Shown piece after piece: positions 16,560 to 24,792 of a DNA stretch of 64,000 bases (position 1 is the stretch's first letter; each line of letters opens with the position of its first letter). The notes below the pieces were generated by a model. That model ran no database searches. It was not told the origin of the DNA and was given only the letters and a program-made list of their open reading frames with translations. This DNA is from Streptomyces sp. 549 (GTDB lineage Bacteria; Actinomycetota; Actinomycetes; Streptomycetales; Streptomycetaceae): positions 62,001 through 126,000 of the forward strand of contig NZ_JASKMT010000002.1 in NCBI RefSeq assembly GCF_030124175.1, in the 5' to 3' direction. Made by a program: the position numbers and the translations under genes.

Positions 16560-16573
16560 TCGAAGCGCTTCGA
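16560..16573. promoter_or_regulatory. Palindromic operator TCGAAGCGCTTCGA, copy 2
   Basis: Identical to the site at 16398-16411, 162 bases away. Paired distant sites would allow a bound LacI-type dimer or tetramer to loop the DNA. It is 245 bases from the PadR start. Confidence 0.55.
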
Positions 16574-16817
16574 GGATCGCTTTCGTGGATCGCTTCGCGG
16601 ATCGAGCGGCCGCCGGCAACCTGCTCGTCCCCGGCTTGCCCGCGCCCCGGAGTCGGCGGCCCGGACCGCCGGCGCGCGTCGGCGTGAGGGGGTCCGTCGC
16701 GTGGGCCGTGGGGCACGGACCCGCCGGGCCCGCGTAGTCGCCGCACCCGCAGCGTCTACGCTGGGCGACGAGACGACGTGGGTGACGCGAGTGATGCGGG
16801 AAGCGGAGAGAAGGCCG

Positions 16818-17438
16818 ATGTCAGCGATCCGGCTGCTGGTACTGGGGGCGGTCCGCCAGCACGGTCGCGCGCACGGCTACATGGTCCGCAACGATCTTGA
16901 GTTCTGGGGCGCCCACGAGTGGTCCACGGCCAAGCCCGGATCGATCTACCACGCGCTCAAGCAACTGGCGAAACAGGGCCTGTTGACGGCCTACGACGTA
17001 GCGCCGAGCACCGCGGGCGGACCGCCGCGGACCGAGTACGAGCTGACCGGGGCGGGGGAGCGGGAGTTCGGCGCACTGCTGCGGCACGCGCTCACCGCCG
17101 TGGACGAGAAGCCGGACATGCTGACCTCGGGCGTGGGCTTCCTGGTCGACCTGCCGCGTGCGGAGGCGATCACCCTGCTCAAGGCGCGCCTCGCCGCGTT
17201 GGAGGCGTGGCGCGCGGAGGTAATCACGCACTGGACGCCGCCCGGCTCCACTCCGGCGGAGTGGGGCCACATCGGCGAGATCATGCAGCTGTGGGTGCAC
17301 ACCGCCGACAGCGGCATGCAGTGGACCCGCGGCCTGATCGAGCGGCTGGAGAACGGTGCCTACGTGATGGCCGGCGAGGGGGAGCGGGAAGTCACAGTCC
17401 TGGCCGAAGGCCGGCCCAACCCCTTCACCGCCGGGTGA
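16818..17438 (+). CDS. PadR-family transcriptional regulator
   Basis: 206 residues. The winged helix covers residues 1-85: AIRLLVLGAVRQHGRAHGYM, WSTAKPGSIYHALKQLAKQG, then TEYELTGAGEREF. A Vir-type helical C-terminal dimer domain follows (LLKARLAALEAWRAEVITHW). ATG at 16818 is preceded by GGAGAGAAGG; longer frames upstream lack a ribosome site. The ligand and target are unknown. The neighbouring LysE exporter and ABC exporter are possible targets by position only. Confidence 0.9.
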   Translation: MSAIRLLVLGAVRQHGRAHGYMVRNDLEFWGAHEWSTAKPGSIYHALKQLAKQGLLTAYDVAPSTAGGPPRTEYELTGAGEREFGALLRHALTAVDEKPDMLTSGVGFLVDLPRAEAITLLKARLAALEAWRAEVITHWTPPGSTPAEWGHIGEIMQLWVHTADSGMQWTRGLIERLENGAYVMAGEGEREVTVLAEGRPNPFTAG

Positions 17439-17491
17439 CGACTGCCGGATGACGACTGCCGGATGACGACCGCCGGGTGACGACCGCCGGG
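17436..17491 (+). repeat. Four tandem copies of a 14-bp unit across the PadR stop codon
   Basis: The unit TGACGACYGCCGGR occurs four times in a row, beginning with the stop codon itself. As 14 is not a multiple of 3, every register soon meets TGA. It is probably slippage-generated. Confidence 0.8.
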
Positions 17492-17516
17492 TGGCGTTCT
17501 CGGCGTGCGGTCGGCC

Positions 17517-18227
17517 TCAGCTGCCCGTGAGCGACAGCTTCGCGGCGAAGCCGAGGAACGCCGTGCCGGCGGCGGCCGAGGCGCCCGCCTGGAGCTTGCG
17601 GCGGCGGCGGAAAGCGGCGGCCAGCCGGGTTCCGGTGAAGATCAGCACAGACAGGTAGACGATGCTGAACAGCTGCGCCCAGGCGCCCAGTGCCGCGAAG
17701 GACAGTGCGGGGTAGGGGTAGGCCGGGTCGACGAACTGCACGAAGAACGACACGAAGAAGAGGATGGCCTTCGGGTTCAGCAGGCTCGCCAGGAGCGCCC
17801 GGCGGTAGGGCCGCTCGGCGACGCCACCCGCAGGCGCCCGGGAACCGGCCGGCGCGGACGCCTCGGCACCGGACGCCTCGGCACCGGACGGTGCCTCCAG
17901 CGTGGTGGCGACCGCCGCCGCGCGACGCCGCCACAGCCCCCACGCGGCACGCAGCATGCCCACCGCGAGCCAGGTCAGGTAGCCGGCGCCTGCGTACTTG
18001 ACCACGGAGAACGCGACCGGGCTGGCCTGGAGCAGCGAGGCCACGCCGCCCGCCGAGAGCACCATCAGCACGGCGTCGCCGCAGAGCACCCCGCCCGCCG
18101 CGCGGTACCCGGCACGCACGCCCAGGCGGGCCGCCACGGAAACCACGTACAGCGAGTTCGGCCCCGGCAGCAGGATGATCAGGGCCAGGCCCACCAGGTA
18201 GGTGGGCAGGTCGGTTATTCCCAGCAT
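17517..18227 (-). CDS. LysE/RhtB-family amino-acid exporter
   Basis: 236 residues with six predicted membrane spans. The family motif [20 protein letters not shown] is near residue 20, and [18 protein letters not shown] comes in the second half. A variable 40-residue Ala/Pro-rich loop lies between. It resembles leucine exporter LeuE/YeaS and exports amino acids or related metabolites by cation antiport. Start ATG at 18227. It is separated by about 140 bases from a divergent ABC exporter, whose spacer holds paired operators. Confidence 0.9.
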   Translation of the reverse strand: MLGITDLPTYLVGLALIILLPGPNSLYVVSVAARLGVRAGYRAAGGVLCGDAVLMVLSAGGVASLLQASPVAFSVVKYAGAGYLTWLAVGMLRAAWGLWRRRAAAVATTLEAPSGAEASGAEASAPAGSRAPAGGVAERPYRRALLASLLNPKAILFFVSFFVQFVDPAYPYPALSFAALGAWAQLFSIVYLSVLIFTGTRLAAAFRRRRKLQAGASAAAGTAFLGFAAKLSLTGS

Positions 18228-18289
18228 GCGCGCATGGTCGCATGTCGACGGCCTGTGGCGACACGCGGTTTCGCTACGCGGTCGTCATG

Positions 18290-18305
18290 TAATCAAGTTT
18301 GACCA
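18290..18305. promoter_or_regulatory. Upstream imperfect operator for the ABC exporter
   Basis: TAATCAAGTTTGACCA matches the perfect palindrome at 18338-18353 at 13 of 16 bases. The two are 48 bases apart, close to whole helical turns. Confidence 0.55.
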
Positions 18306-18337
18306 CTGCGCTGGTGCGGCGTACCCTCCGGTAGTGC

Positions 18338-18353
18338 TAGTCAAGCTTGACTA
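18338..18353. promoter_or_regulatory. Perfect 16-bp operator directly before the ABC exporter
   Basis: TAGTCAAGCTTGACTA is a full palindrome ending 17 bases before the GTG start, just before the ribosome site. Such position and symmetry fit a MarR- or TetR-type repressor. No such gene is next to it; the nearest regulator is the PadR gene at 16818. Confidence 0.65.
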
Positions 18354-18370
18354 CGTGGAGGAACGCGGGC

Positions 18371-19435
18371 GTGGTAGGGAGCGGCGGAGTGCGAGCGGAC
18401 GGCAGCGGGAGTTCCGGCAGGAGCGGGGCGGCGGTGGTCACCGTCGAGGGGCTGTGCAAGGACTACGGCAGGAGGAGGGCCCTGGACGGACTCGACCTGG
18501 AGGTGCGCCGCGGCAGTGTGCACGGCGTGCTGGGGCCCAACGGCGCGGGCAAGACCACCGCGGTGCGGGTGCTCACCACGCTGCTGCGCCCCACCTCGGG
18601 GACGGCGACGGTGGCGGGCCACGACGTGGTCAGGAAACCGGACGAGGTGCGCTGCCGGATCGGGCTCGTCGGCCAGCACGCCGCCGTCGACGAGCAGCTG
18701 AGCGGCCGGCAGAACCTCGACCTGTTCGGGCGGCTGCACCACCTGGGCGGCCGGGCCGCCGCCCGGCGCGCCGCGGAACTGCTGGAGCTGTTCGAGCTGG
18801 GCGACACCGGCACGCTGCCCGTCTCCGGCTACAGCGGCGGCATGCGCAGGCGGCTCGACCTCGCCGCGTCCCTGGTCACGGCCCCCGAGGTGCTGTTCCT
18901 CGACGAGCCCACCACCGGGCTCGACCCGCGCGGGCGCACCGAGGTCTGGAACGCGGTGCGCACCCTCGTCACCGGCGGCACGTCCGTCCTGCTCACCACG
19001 CAGTACTTGGAGGAGGCCGATCAGCTGGCCGACCACGTCTCCGTCCTCGACCGCGGGCGCCGGGTCGCCGACGGCACACCCGCCGACCTGAAGGCCCGGC
19101 TCGGCGCCGACCACCTGGACGTCGTCGTGCGCGACGCCGCCCGGCTCGACGCCGCCGCAGCCGCGCTGCGGGCGGCGACCGGCGCCGCCGAGGTCCGCAC
19201 CGACCACGACCGGCGCCTGGCCAGCGCGCCCGTCACCGACCGGACGGCCGCCCTCGCGGCCACCCTGCGGCACCTGGAGGCCGCCGGGATCGGTGCGGAC
19301 GGCATCGACGACATCGCCCTGCGCCGCCCGACGCTCGACGAGGTCTTCCTGCACCTCACCGACCGGCCCGATCCCGGCGACCGGCCCGACCCAAGCGACC
19401 GGCCCGACCACAGCGAGGAGCCCAGCGCCGCATGA
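18371..19435 (+). CDS. DrrA-type ABC exporter ATP-binding protein
   Basis: 354 residues. Walker A is [14 protein letters not shown], the signature [15 protein letters not shown], Walker [14 protein letters not shown], and the switch region [17 protein letters not shown]-terminal DrrA-like domain ends with [13 protein letters not shown] and then a Pro/Asp-rich tail of imperfect RPDPxD repeats. The GTG at 18371 follows GGAGGAA at 7 bases; a TTG at 18347 is inside the operator. It powers export of a drug-like or self-made compound with the membrane partner, whose ATG overlaps its stop. Regulated by the paired operators upstream. Confidence 0.92.
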   Translation: MVGSGGVRADGSGSSGRSGAAVVTVEGLCKDYGRRRALDGLDLEVRRGSVHGVLGPNGAGKTTAVRVLTTLLRPTSGTATVAGHDVVRKPDEVRCRIGLVGQHAAVDEQLSGRQNLDLFGRLHHLGGRAAARRAAELLELFELGDTGTLPVSGYSGGMRRRLDLAASLVTAPEVLFLDEPTTGLDPRGRTEVWNAVRTLVTGGTSVLLTTQYLEEADQLADHVSVLDRGRRVADGTPADLKARLGADHLDVVVRDAARLDAAAAALRAATGAAEVRTDHDRRLASAPVTDRTAALAATLRHLEAAGIGADGIDDIALRRPTLDEVFLHLTDRPDPGDRPDPSDRPDHSEEPSAA

Positions 19436-20337
19436 GTACACCACCGACCGCATCCACCGCCACCGCGGCCGGCCCCGCCGCCGTCACCGCGACGGCCGCG
19501 GCCCGCCCCGGGGCCGTCCGCGTCCCCGTCCCGCCCCGCACGCCCGCCGCCCGGCTCGCCCGCCTGCTGACCGACTCCCTCACCATGACCCGGCGCGGTG
19601 TCGCCCGCTGGGCGCGCCAGCCCGCGGAACTCCTCGTGGGGCTGCTGTTCCCGGTGCTGATGCTGGTGATGTTCGCCTACTTCATCGGCGGCGGCATGGC
19701 CGTCGAAGGCGGCTCCTACCAGGAGTTCCTGGTGCCCGGCATGCTGGTGGTGACCGTCGCCTTCGGCTTGGAGAACACGATGGTCGCCCTCACCCAGGAA
19801 CTCGACCGGGGCATCGTCGACCGGTTCCGGTCGATGCCCATCGCCCCGTCCTCGGTGCTGGTCGGCCGCAGCCTGCTCGACATGGCCGCGTCCGCCGCCG
19901 CGCTGGTGGTCATGGTCGGTGCCGGTCTCGCCATCGGCTGGCGCTGGCACGGCTCCCTCGGCGCCGCCGCCGCCGGGCTCGGGCTGCTGCTCCTGCTGCG
20001 GTTCGCCATGCTCTGGGTCGGCATCCATCTGGCGCTCGTCGCCGGGCGGCCCGAGCTGGTGTCCGCCGTGCAGATCCTCGTCTGGCCGGTGGCGTTCCTC
20101 TCCAGCGCCTTCACCTCGCCGGACACGATGCCCGGCTGGATGGGCGCCGTCGCCGAGTGGAACCCGCTCTCGGCGACCGCCACCGCGCTGCGCGACCTGT
20201 TCGGCAACCCGCAGTGGCACGACGGCGGCTCCTGGGCCACCGAGCACGCCGTGCCGCTGGCCGTGGTGTGGCCGCTGGTCCTGCTGGCCGTCTTCGCCCC
20301 GCTCGCCGTCCGCCGCTACCGCGGCCTGGGCGACTGA
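19432..20337 (+). CDS. DrrB-type ABC-2 exporter permease
   Basis: 301 residues. After a 40-residue Ala/Thr/Pro-rich N-terminus come six hydrophobic segments ([20 protein letters not shown] first, [18 protein letters not shown] last). The ABC-2 signature [20 protein letters not shown] lies between spans 2 and 3, and [20 protein letters not shown] near the fifth. The ATGA overlap with the ATPase gene shows coupled translation. Together they form one exporter of the daunorubicin-resistance class; the substrate is unknown. Confidence 0.92.
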   Translation: MSTPPTASTATAAGPAAVTATAAARPGAVRVPVPPRTPAARLARLLTDSLTMTRRGVARWARQPAELLVGLLFPVLMLVMFAYFIGGGMAVEGGSYQEFLVPGMLVVTVAFGLENTMVALTQELDRGIVDRFRSMPIAPSSVLVGRSLLDMAASAAALVVMVGAGLAIGWRWHGSLGAAAAGLGLLLLLRFAMLWVGIHLALVAGRPELVSAVQILVWPVAFLSSAFTSPDTMPGWMGAVAEWNPLSATATALRDLFGNPQWHDGGSWATEHAVPLAVVWPLVLLAVFAPLAVRRYRGLGD

Positions 20338-20344
20338 CGCAACC

Positions 20345-20375
20345 GCCGGGTCCGGCCCGACCGGCCGGACCCGGC
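20345..20375. terminator. 13-bp stem-loop after the ABC exporter
   Basis: Arms 20345-20357 and 20363-20375 pair perfectly around a 5-base loop, 8 bases after the permease stop and before the convergent DUF368 gene. Confidence 0.8.
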
Positions 20376-20433
20376 CGCGCCCGCTGGGCGGGACGTCCGG
20401 CAGACGTGCGTCCGGCGGTGAGGCAGACGTGCC

Positions 20434-21369
20434 TCAGACGCGGGCGTGGCGGCGGCGCTGCTGCTGGTCGGGCTCCGCCGACCGCTTCATGCGGTGCTCC
20501 ACGACGATCACGACCGCCACGATGGCGAAGCCCAGCGCCATCAGGGCGAACGTGAGTGGCGCGGCGTCGCCGGGGGCGAAGAGGTTGCGGTCCTCGTCCT
20601 GCCACGGCCACAGCGCCCGCACCGAGCCGGCCATCAGGCCCGTCATCACCACCAGTGTCAGGTGGTGGTAGTTCTCCAGCAGCCACTTCAGCACCTTGAC
20701 GAACAGCGCCAGGCCCACCAGGCAGCCCAGGCCGAAGGAGCCCAGCAGCACCAGGTCGCGTTCGTTGGCGGCCTCGATGACGGGCTCGTACAGGCCCATC
20801 GTCAGCAGCAGGAACGATCCCGAAAGGCCCGGCAGCACCAGCGCGCAGATCGCCACCGACCCACCGAGGAACACCGTCAGCGGGCTGACCGGCGCCTGCG
20901 AGGGCGGCATGCCGGTCAGGACGAACGCGGCCACTCCCACCGCCAGGGCCACGGCGTAGTTCGGGCCCGTCCACCGCTGTCCGGAGTGGGTGTACGGCAC
21001 CCACAGGGACGCCAGCACCAGGCCGAAGAACAACGCGTAGGCGTACTGCGTGTGGCTCTCCACCAGTGGGGCGACCAGCTTGGCGCCCAGCACGAGCGCC
21101 GCCGCCATGCCGACCAGCAGCGGCAGCAGCACACCCCAGTCGACCCGGCGCAGCTCGGCGCCCGCCCGGGAACCGCCTCTGCCGCGCGGCAGGTCGGTGA
21201 CCGCGTAGCGCACGGCGGTCGTGATGTAGCCGGCACCGCCGATCAGCTTCTCGTACACGCCCACGATGAGCGCGACGGTGCCGCCGCTGATTCCTGGCAC
21301 CACCTCCGCGGCGCCGATGAGCGAACCGCGGAACGCGTTGAACACACGGGTGCCGACCGTATTCGCCAT
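20434..21369 (-). CDS. DUF368 membrane protein (PopT-like polyprenyl-phosphate transporter)
   Basis: 311 residues with about eight membrane segments. The DUF368 signatures are present twice: RGSLIGAAEVVPGISGGTVA at the N-terminus and ICALVLPGLSGSFLLLTMGL in the middle, the inverted repeat of the family. Members (PopT) have been shown to return undecaprenyl phosphate across the membrane for cell-wall synthesis. ATG at 21369 is preceded by ACAGGAG. It diverges from the ThrE-type exporter gene at 21515. Confidence 0.9.
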   Translation of the reverse strand: MANTVGTRVFNAFRGSLIGAAEVVPGISGGTVALIVGVYEKLIGGAGYITTAVRYAVTDLPRGRGGSRAGAELRRVDWGVLLPLLVGMAAALVLGAKLVAPLVESHTQYAYALFFGLVLASLWVPYTHSGQRWTGPNYAVALAVGVAAFVLTGMPPSQAPVSPLTVFLGGSVAICALVLPGLSGSFLLLTMGLYEPVIEAANERDLVLLGSFGLGCLVGLALFVKVLKWLLENYHHLTLVVMTGLMAGSVRALWPWQDEDRNLFAPGDAAPLTFALMALGFAIVAVVIVVEHRMKRSAEPDQQQRRRHARV

Positions 21370-21514
21370 GATCTCCTGTTTCCCCGGGACTCCGTCAGGC
21401 GGTGAATCGCCCCTCATCCTATGCTTCGCGTGGGACGCGTCTGCGGGGGTGCGAAAGCCCTCGCCGGGGCACACGTGGCTGCGGATCAGCCAAGCGGAAG
21501 GAGAAGCGGAAGTC

Positions 21515-23185
21515 GTGGTCGGGGACCCGCAGCGGAACGGCAGCAGGACCGGCGCCTCGGACACCGAGAGCGCCGGAGAGCACACGGACGGCAAGCCGGC
21601 GTCCGACGAGGCGCACAGCGCGTTCAGCCACCCGCTGGGCATGCCGCTGCCGCCCATCCCGGAGGACGAGCATCCGACCTCGGAGTTCGCCGTCCCGCAG
21701 GGTGTGCGCACCCAGCCGGTCGAGACGCACAGCAGCGCCTTCCACTTCACGCCCGCGCAGGGCATCCCCATGGTCACGTCGCTCGTCAAGGGCAACGCGC
21801 CATGGCAGGACCGGATGCGCACCATGGTCCGGCTGCCGCTGGCGGAACGTCCCGCCCCCGAGCGGGCGGCACGGGTCGAGGACGACTCCGGGCCGTCCGT
21901 GCCGCGTGTGCTGGACCTCACACTGCGTATCGGGGAGCTGCTGCTCGCCGGCGGTGAGGGCGCCGAGGACGTCGAGGCGGCCATGTTCGGCGTCGCGCAC
22001 GCCTACGGCCTCGACCGCTGCGAGCCGACGGTCACCTTCACGCTGCTGTCCATCACGCACCAGCCGTCGCTGGTCGACGACCCGGTGACGCTCAGCCGTA
22101 CCGTGCGCCGCCGCGGCACCGACTACACCCGGTTGGCCGCCGTCTACCGGCTGGTCGCCGACGTCACGTCCGGCGACGTCACGCTGGAGGAGTCCTACGG
22201 CCGGCTGGCGGAGATCCGGCGAAACCGGCACCCCTACTCCAAGGGGGTGCTGTCGCTGGCCAGCGGACTGCTGGCAGGCGCCGCCGCCACGCTCGTCGGC
22301 GGTGGCCCGATCGTGTTCGTGCTGGCGGCGGTCGGCGCGATCCTCGGTGACCGGTTGGCGTGGATGTTCGCCAGCCGCGGGCTGCCGGAGTTCTACCAGT
22401 TCGTCGCCGCGGCCATGCCGCCCGCCGCGATCGGCGTCTCGGTGGTGCTCGTCCAGCACCCGCTGCTGGACGGCATCCGGGCCTCCGCCGTCATCACCGG
22501 CGGCCTGTTCGCGCTGATCCCCGGACGGGCGCTGGTCGCAGCGGTGCACGACGGGCTCACCGGCTTCTACATCACCGCCTCCGCCCGCCTGCTGGAAGTG
22601 GTCTACCTCATCGTCGGCATCGTCAGCGGCGTGCTGGCGATCCTCTACATCGGCGACCAGTTCGGCGCCGAGCTCAACCCCGAGGGCACCTTCAGCGTCG
22701 AACGCCCGGTCACCCAGCTGCTCGCGGCCATGACGCTGGCGCTGGCCTTCTGCGTGCTGCTCCAGCAGGAGCGGTCCACGGTGGTGTGGGCGACGCTCAA
22801 CGGCGGCGTCGCCTGGCTGGTCTTCGGCGCGCTCGCCCACACCGGCAACATGGACCCCGTCCCGGCCACGGTCGCCGCCGCCGGACTGGTCGGCCTCTTC
22901 GGGCAGCTCATGTCCCGCTACCAGTTCGTGTCCGCCCTGCCGTACATCACCGCGGCCATCGGCCCGCTGCTGCCCGGTAGCGCGACCTACTTCGGTCTGC
23001 TCGGCCTCGCCCAGGGCCACATGGACGACGGCTTCCAGTACCTGGCCAGGGCCGCCGCGCTGGCGCTGGCCATCGCCATCGGAGTGAACCTCGGCGGTGA
23101 GCTGGCGCGGCTGTTCATCAAGTCGCCCGGCCGCGAGACCCCCCTGCCGGGCCGCCGCTCCGCCAAGCGCACCCGCGGCTTCTGA
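21515..23185 (+). CDS. ThrE-type threonine/serine exporter, single chain
   Basis: 556 residues. A charged, disordered cytoplasmic N-terminus of about 130 residues leads into the ThrE domain (DLTLRIGELLLAGGEGAEDV, CEPTVTFTLLSITHQPS). About ten membrane spans follow, covering both halves (DUF1212-like and DUF3815-like) that some species encode as two genes. GTG at 21515 follows GGAAGGAG; the frame is open further left but without a ribosome site. It probably exports threonine, serine or small peptides. The divergent neighbour is the DUF368 gene. Confidence 0.88.
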   Translation: MVGDPQRNGSRTGASDTESAGEHTDGKPASDEAHSAFSHPLGMPLPPIPEDEHPTSEFAVPQGVRTQPVETHSSAFHFTPAQGIPMVTSLVKGNAPWQDRMRTMVRLPLAERPAPERAARVEDDSGPSVPRVLDLTLRIGELLLAGGEGAEDVEAAMFGVAHAYGLDRCEPTVTFTLLSITHQPSLVDDPVTLSRTVRRRGTDYTRLAAVYRLVADVTSGDVTLEESYGRLAEIRRNRHPYSKGVLSLASGLLAGAAATLVGGGPIVFVLAAVGAILGDRLAWMFASRGLPEFYQFVAAAMPPAAIGVSVVLVQHPLLDGIRASAVITGGLFALIPGRALVAAVHDGLTGFYITASARLLEVVYLIVGIVSGVLAILYIGDQFGAELNPEGTFSVERPVTQLLAAMTLALAFCVLLQQERSTVVWATLNGGVAWLVFGALAHTGNMDPVPATVAAAGLVGLFGQLMSRYQFVSALPYITAAIGPLLPGSATYFGLLGLAQGHMDDGFQYLARAAALALAIAIGVNLGGELARLFIKSPGRETPLPGRRSAKRTRGF

Positions 23186-23268
23186 CCCCGACCGGCCGAG
23201 CGGGTCAGCCGCGGCCCAGCTCGACCTCGACGAGAGGGGCCGTGGACTGGCTCGGACCAGGGAGTCGA

Positions 23269-24015
23269 TCAGACGGCCGGACGCGGTTCCCCGGCTCGCA
23301 GCCCGCGTGCGAGCCGGCCGAGCAGCACCGCGTTGAAGAGGCCGCACAGGGCCGCGCCCATCGCGAAGGCCAGAGGGCTGAGCCAGCTGAGCGGGGAGTA
23401 CTCCACCGGTAGTGACACCAGGATGGCGAGGAAGCTGAGGGGCGCTGTGGCCATGAGCGGCCAGATGCCGGCGAACCCCGGGTCCTGCCGCACGTACGCG
23501 GCGAACAGGAAGAACCCCAGCGATGCCGCAACGACCGCGAGGTAGCCCCGGGCGAGCCAGTTGTCCACCGCGGGCGCCAGCAGGACCCGCAGGCGGGAGC
23601 GTCCGGAACGTGCTGTGCCCGCGCCCTCCTCGGTGGAGGGGGCAAGGGCGCCGGGGAGCGGGTCGTGTGCTCCGGGCGGCGCGGTGCCCGCACTCCTCGC
23701 GACGAGGGCCCCCAGCACGGAGGCGTTCACGAGCGCACACAGCAGGAGTTGAAGGAGCCAGAAGCCCGTGGCCAGCGCCTCGACCGCCCCGCCGCCCTGG
23801 GTGCCGGGGCCGAAGGGGAGGAACAACCCCAGGAAGGAGAGGGGCGCCGTGAGCATCAACGGGTCCGGGAGGAAGCTGCTCTCCGGCAGGAGGAACATGG
23901 CCGCCACGGAGACGGCGAAGACAGCCAGGTAGCCCCGGGCGAGCCAGTTGTCCGTGGCGAGCGCAAGCAACTTGCGCAGGCGTGGGAGGCGGCGCGAGCG
24001 GGAGGCATGCGGCAT
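23269..24015 (-). CDS. Internally duplicated membrane protein
   Basis: 248 residues made of two similar halves. LLALATDNWLARGYLAVFAV near residue 16 is repeated as LLAPAVDNWLARGYLAVVAA near residue 140. In each half the motif precedes a hydrophobic span, a short loop, then LMLTAPLSFLGL or LMATAPLSFLAI, and a final span with NASVLGALVAR or NAVLLGRLAR. Single-unit relatives of this type occur in Streptomyces (similar, as far as I can recall, to the SCO4225 family); no function is known. ATG at 24015 follows GAAGGAAC. Confidence 0.75.
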   Translation of the reverse strand: MPHASRSRRLPRLRKLLALATDNWLARGYLAVFAVSVAAMFLLPESSFLPDPLMLTAPLSFLGLFLPFGPGTQGGGAVEALATGFWLLQLLLCALVNASVLGALVARSAGTAPPGAHDPLPGALAPSTEEGAGTARSGRSRLRVLLAPAVDNWLARGYLAVVAASLGFFLFAAYVRQDPGFAGIWPLMATAPLSFLAILVSLPVEYSPLSWLSPLAFAMGAALCGLFNAVLLGRLARGLRAGEPRPAV

Positions 24016-24138
24016 GGGCGGGGTTCCTTCGGGTCGGTCCAGGCTGGTCGTGACCAAGGATGGGCCGACACGGCACATGCAGGCATGAGTACCGGTACTC
24101 ACCGGTAGGGACCGATTCCGATGCCGGTTCGCGGCGCC

Positions 24139-24193
24139 CACGGGCAGCGCCGCGCCCCCGTCCGCAGCGGACGGGGGCGCGGCGCTGCCCGTG
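24139..24193. terminator. 55-base near-perfect hairpin after ppa
   Basis: Two 27-base arms pair around a single central A at 24166. It lies 19 bases past the ppa stop (leftward) and upstream of the next leftward gene, so it closes ppa. Confidence 0.85.
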
Positions 24194-24211
24194 CGACGGG
24201 TGCCGGACGGC

Positions 24212-24706
24212 TCAGTGGCTGCCGCCGCTGGCCTCCAGGCGCTTCACGGAGTTCTCCACCTCGGCCTCGGCCTCGACCCGGCCGACCCAGTTGGCGCCCT
24301 CGACGGACTTGCCGGGCTCCAGGTCCTTGTAGACCTCGAAGAAGTGCTGGATCTCCAGCCGGTCGAACTCCGACACGTGGTGGATGTCACGGAGGTGCTC
24401 CACCCGCGGGTCGGACGCCGGGACGCACAGCAGCTTGTCGTCGCCGCCGGCCTCGTCCGTCATCCGGAACATGCCGATCGCGCGGCACTTGATGATGCAA
24501 CCGGGAAACGTCGGCTCCTCCAGGAGCACGAGCGCGTCCAGCGGGTCGCCGTCCTCGCCCAGGGTGCCGTCGACGAAACCGTAGTCGGCCGGGTAGACGG
24601 TCGAAGTGAAGAGGTGACGGTCCAGACGGATACGTCCGGTCTCGTGGTCCACCTCGTACTTGTTCCGCGAACCCTTCGGGATCTCGATGGTGACGTCGAA
24701 CTCCAA
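24212..24706 (-). CDS. ppa: Inorganic pyrophosphatase
   Basis: 164 residues, the family I size. It splits pyrophosphate to phosphate and drives biosynthetic reactions. Active-site segments are visible: [39 protein letters not shown] (metal-binding aspartates) and [12 protein letters not shown]. The TTG at 24706 begins [12 protein letters not shown], the usual N-terminus, and follows GGAGG at 7 bases; the ATG at 24730 is less likely. It diverges from dacB, as is typical in Streptomyces. Confidence 0.96.
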   Translation of the reverse strand: MEFDVTIEIPKGSRNKYEVDHETGRIRLDRHLFTSTVYPADYGFVDGTLGEDGDPLDALVLLEEPTFPGCIIKCRAIGMFRMTDEAGGDDKLLCVPASDPRVEHLRDIHHVSEFDRLEIQHFFEVYKDLEPGKSVEGANWVGRVEAEAEVENSVKRLEASGGSH

Positions 24707-24792
24707 GGGAGGCTCCTCCGTGATCAACACATGTGTCTGGTGGTTAAGTGTCCCCCACGCCGGTGTGTGCTCGTGAAAGGGGCTGGTCGAAG

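Larger units (their letters stand above)
16180..16817. other. Long divergent spacer between the GH12 and PadR genes
   Basis: 638 bases without a convincing gene; open frames here are by-products of high GC. It contains two identical palindromes (separate entries) and the near-repeat GATCGCTTTCGTGGATCGC around 16577. A weak TACGCTGGGC element near 16757 could be the rightward -10 region for the PadR gene. Confidence 0.55.

Noticed and set aside
16180..16746. Long leftward frame extending the GH12 protein by about 190 residues
   Set aside because: The extension is low-complexity Arg/Pro/Gly. The ATG at 16179 has a ribosome site and begins a normal signal peptide.
18202..19431. Long frame joined to the permease N-terminus
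   Set aside because: It is the shadow of the ATPase gene in another frame; the permease starts at 19432 with the usual ATGA overlap.
21419..24076. 885-residue leftward frame opposite the ThrE gene
   Set aside because: Arg/Gly/Gln-rich shadow of the genuine coding strand, without motifs.
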